Assembly (NCBI GenBank): GCA_963281255.1 | Contig: OY725502.1 | Location: 3,968,001-4,032,000, forward strand | DNA: 64,000 nucleotides | From: Aphrocallistes beatrix | Taxonomy: Eukaryota > Porifera > Hexactinellida > Sceptrulophora > Aphrocallistidae | Reading direction: 5' to 3' | In this document: piece after piece, positions 62,627 through 64,000 of the stretch | How positions within the stretch are numbered: the stretch's first letter is position 1 | Layout: each line of letters opens with the position of its first letter | Program-made: the position numbers and the translations under genes | The notes under the pieces: model-generated | Databases searched by the model: none | Told to the model about the DNA's origin: nothing | What the model saw: the letters and a program-made list of their open reading frames with translations, nothing else

Positions 62627-63269
62627 AAGTTAAATATTATATGAGGAAATTCTAAATAGAGTTAGGTAAAAGTGTAAGGTAAGGATGACTATTATTGTTT
62701 ATTTATGTTTAAAGAGCTTGTCATTCTTTAACTGCTATACTCTCTTGCTGAAATTCAGGAAAAAGATTTCCATTTTACAAATTTTTGACTGTTTTCCCTC
62801 CATGAATTACGTGTAATTAAAGTAGTCAATTCTTATACGTATAATTATACATATGTTTCTTGATAACAGTTCAACCCTGGACCTTAAAGTAGCTATCAAT
62901 AGCCCGGTTAAGATCGCTTATGGCAAGAGAGGAACAGTTAATGAAGTCATATCTGATCCGACCTGAACCAGATATACATACAAGCCCCTTTATGATACAA
63001 ATTGTGAATGTATTTGTTTATTTTATTACTAGCTTGGCAAATACATAGATAATTCATTACAACCGTTTTATACCACGTTTCACATGATCCTTCATTGCCG
63101 GGAATTTGACTCTCGACATATTTTCTTTGCTCATAAGGGGAGGAGGAAGCCAGCCTGAGGGGTTCATTCCTTCAATGGACGGACGCAATGGTAAGATGAC
63201 GGCGTAATTCAATCTTAATGGATTATTTTTACATCATTTGTTAAGTAAAAGTAGAGTAATAAAGTACAC

Positions 63270-63300
63270 TGCCTGACCCAAAGTATTTGAATACCGCGAT
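63270..63300. mobile_element. Solo Tc1/mariner-type terminal repeat
   Basis: TACACTGCCTGACCCAAAGT, then ATTTGAATACC, resembles the end of the 14361 MITE (CACTGCCCTACCAAAAGTAT). No matching right end was identified; a GGTCAGGC string at about 63349 may be its remnant. Confidence 0.5.
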
Positions 63301-63368
63301 ACTTTGCCTCATAAATAGTTGTACAGTGGTAGGGCGGGCGAGGTGGTCAGGCCGGCCTTTTTAGTATT

Positions 63369-63569
63369 ACAGACCAGCAAACTTCTGCTGGTCTGGAATA
63401 GGCCTATGGCCTTACCACCTTCAGTGATGATAAGGTCATAGCCTGACCCATAGGCGTAACTATTTTGATTTTTTCATGGTTAGCTGGGGTGGCGAGATTC
63501 GTAAACATATATCAAACTAATGTGGCACGCTACCCCTGCCACCCCTGGAGTTACGCCTATGGCCTGACC
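63369..63569. repeat. Cluster of inverted repeats
   Basis: Includes a perfect short hairpin CAGACCAGC...GCTGGTCTG (about 63371-63396), a TATGGCCTTA...TAAGGTCATA dyad (about 63405-63440), and longer arms CCATAGGCGTAAC (63448-63460) against GTTACGCCTATGG (63550-63562). The repeated GCCTGACC/GGTCAGGC string suggests several foldback transposons inserted together. Confidence 0.7.
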
Positions 63570-63692
63570 GCATTACAACTGCTTCCGCAGCCCTTGATGA
63601 TTCAATCCTTGGAGGACATTTTATTCAATTCCATAATTTATGCATTTTAATTTAGATGCTTTCTATATATTTCCAAGGGATAATTACTTTAT

Positions 63693-63766
63693 CCTGTGCT
63701 ACCTTGAGCTACTTGTCACTGTCACAACCATATATGATGGTGACAGGTGGCTCAAGATGGCACAGG
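63693..63766. repeat. Imperfect 74-bp hairpin
   Basis: The left arm CCTGTGCTACCTTGAGCTAC and following TTGTCACTGTCAC pair with the right arm GTGACAGGTGGCTCAAGATG and GCACAGG, around the loop AACCATATATGATG. Probably a small foldback element; a structured RNA is an alternative with no independent support. Confidence 0.7.
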
Positions 63767-63825
63767 CTAATAGTAATTAGGCTTTGGAAGTGTTTAGCCT
63801 ATAGAAGCCTCCAAATTGGCCAATT

Positions 63826-64000
63826 ACGGAATTAGGCAGGAAGGTTCCAGGAAATATGGATACCTAATCTCCAGAACAAATACGGTTCCGGGAATTTAAA
63901 TGCCTACTCCGGACATAGGCTTTTAAATTCCCGAAACCTTATTTGTTCTTGAAATTAGGTGTCTATATTCCTCGGAACCTTCCGCCCAATTCCATAGTTT
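63826..64000. mobile_element. Foldback MITE, TTACGGAATTAGG family, running to the window end
   Basis: An almost complete palindrome. The left arm has AATTACGGAATTAGGCAGGA, GGTTCCAGGAAATATGGATA, CCTAATCTCCAGAACAAAT and GGGAATTTAAATGCCTA. The right arm carries the complement (TAGGCTTTTAAATTCCCG ... CGGAACCTTCCGCCCAATTC). The best preserved copy of the family in the window, with a short spacer at about 63908-63918. Confidence 0.8.

Larger units (their letters stand above)
62131..64000. other. 1.9-kb terminal region, repeats and hairpins, no gene
   Basis: From the beta-TrCP stop to the window end. It contains the dispersed repeat copy B (62515-62626), a Tc1-like terminal repeat at about 63270-63300, a cluster of inverted repeats (63369-63569), a hairpin (63693-63766) and a foldback MITE running into the window end (63826-64000). 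The 61-codon open frame at 63465-63650 overlaps an inverted repeat and opens on ATG in repeat DNA; I reject it. Confidence 0.6.

Noticed and set aside
63465-63650. 61-codon open frame near the window end
   Set aside because: It overlaps the CCATAGGCGTAAC inverted repeat, has no recognisable domain, and lies in a transposon-rich region.

Overview
This is eukaryotic nuclear DNA, almost certainly from an animal. It is A+T rich (about two thirds by eye) and gene dense, with spliceosomal GT-AG introns and a metazoan gene set: nicastrin, beta-TrCP, a PREP/PKNOX-type TALE homeobox gene, a PET + six-LIM protein, IBTK, RAB23, RALGAPB and ciliary genes (KIF6, TTLL10). Most large genes are a single uninterrupted exon, while a few (RAB23, RALGAPB, beta-TrCP, PKNOX) keep introns. 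Together with a carboxypeptidase-Y-type S10 peptidase this points to a non-bilaterian animal. A sponge, possibly a compact-genome glass sponge, is my best guess, but the species is inferred, not proven.

Layout. 1-215 is the last exon of an unrecognised plus-strand gene, followed by about 4 kb with no gene I can support. From 4280 to 20820 everything is on the minus strand: RAB23 (seven exons), OSTC and two tandem SLC38/AAAP-like amino-acid transporters with a relic of a third copy. RAB23 has a 10.3-kb fourth intron that contains three complete intronless genes on the same strand: a LIMPET-like PET-LIM protein, IBTK and kinesin KIF6. Around 20.8-21.85 kb lies a divergent intergenic region packed with foldback elements. 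From 21850 onward everything is on the plus strand: UFL1, ESS2, TMEM209, TTLL10, nicastrin, an S10 carboxypeptidase, TMEM167/kish, TM7SF2-type sterol C14-reductase, two SERHL-like hydrolases flanking NDUFB3, an hnRNP/DAZAP-like RNA-binding protein, RALGAPB (12 exons), PKNOX (3 exons) and beta-TrCP (4 exons). The first beta-TrCP intron splits the F-box and holds a complete intronless mitochondrial aspartyl-tRNA synthetase (DARS2) gene on the same strand.

Space between genes is mostly short (200-700 bp). The longer gaps at 14.1-15.1, 20.8-21.8, 54.6-57.0, 57.5-60.1, 61.0-61.2 and 62.1-64.0 kb carry non-autonomous DNA transposons (MITEs) with terminal inverted repeats and recognisable target-site duplications (TA, 6-bp, 7- to 8-bp). 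No transposase gene, rRNA, tRNA or CRISPR array was seen.

The genes are mostly housekeeping or cell-biological and do not form one pathway. Small themes are cilia (RAB23, KIF6, TTLL10), ER and secretory functions (OSTC, UFL1, TMEM167, nicastrin, TM7SF2), mitochondrial functions (NDUFB3, DARS2) and ubiquitin/UFM1 ligation (beta-TrCP, UFL1). The most unusual features are the two same-strand gene-in-intron nests, the DARS2 that lacks the bacterial-type GAD insertion, and the MITE families.
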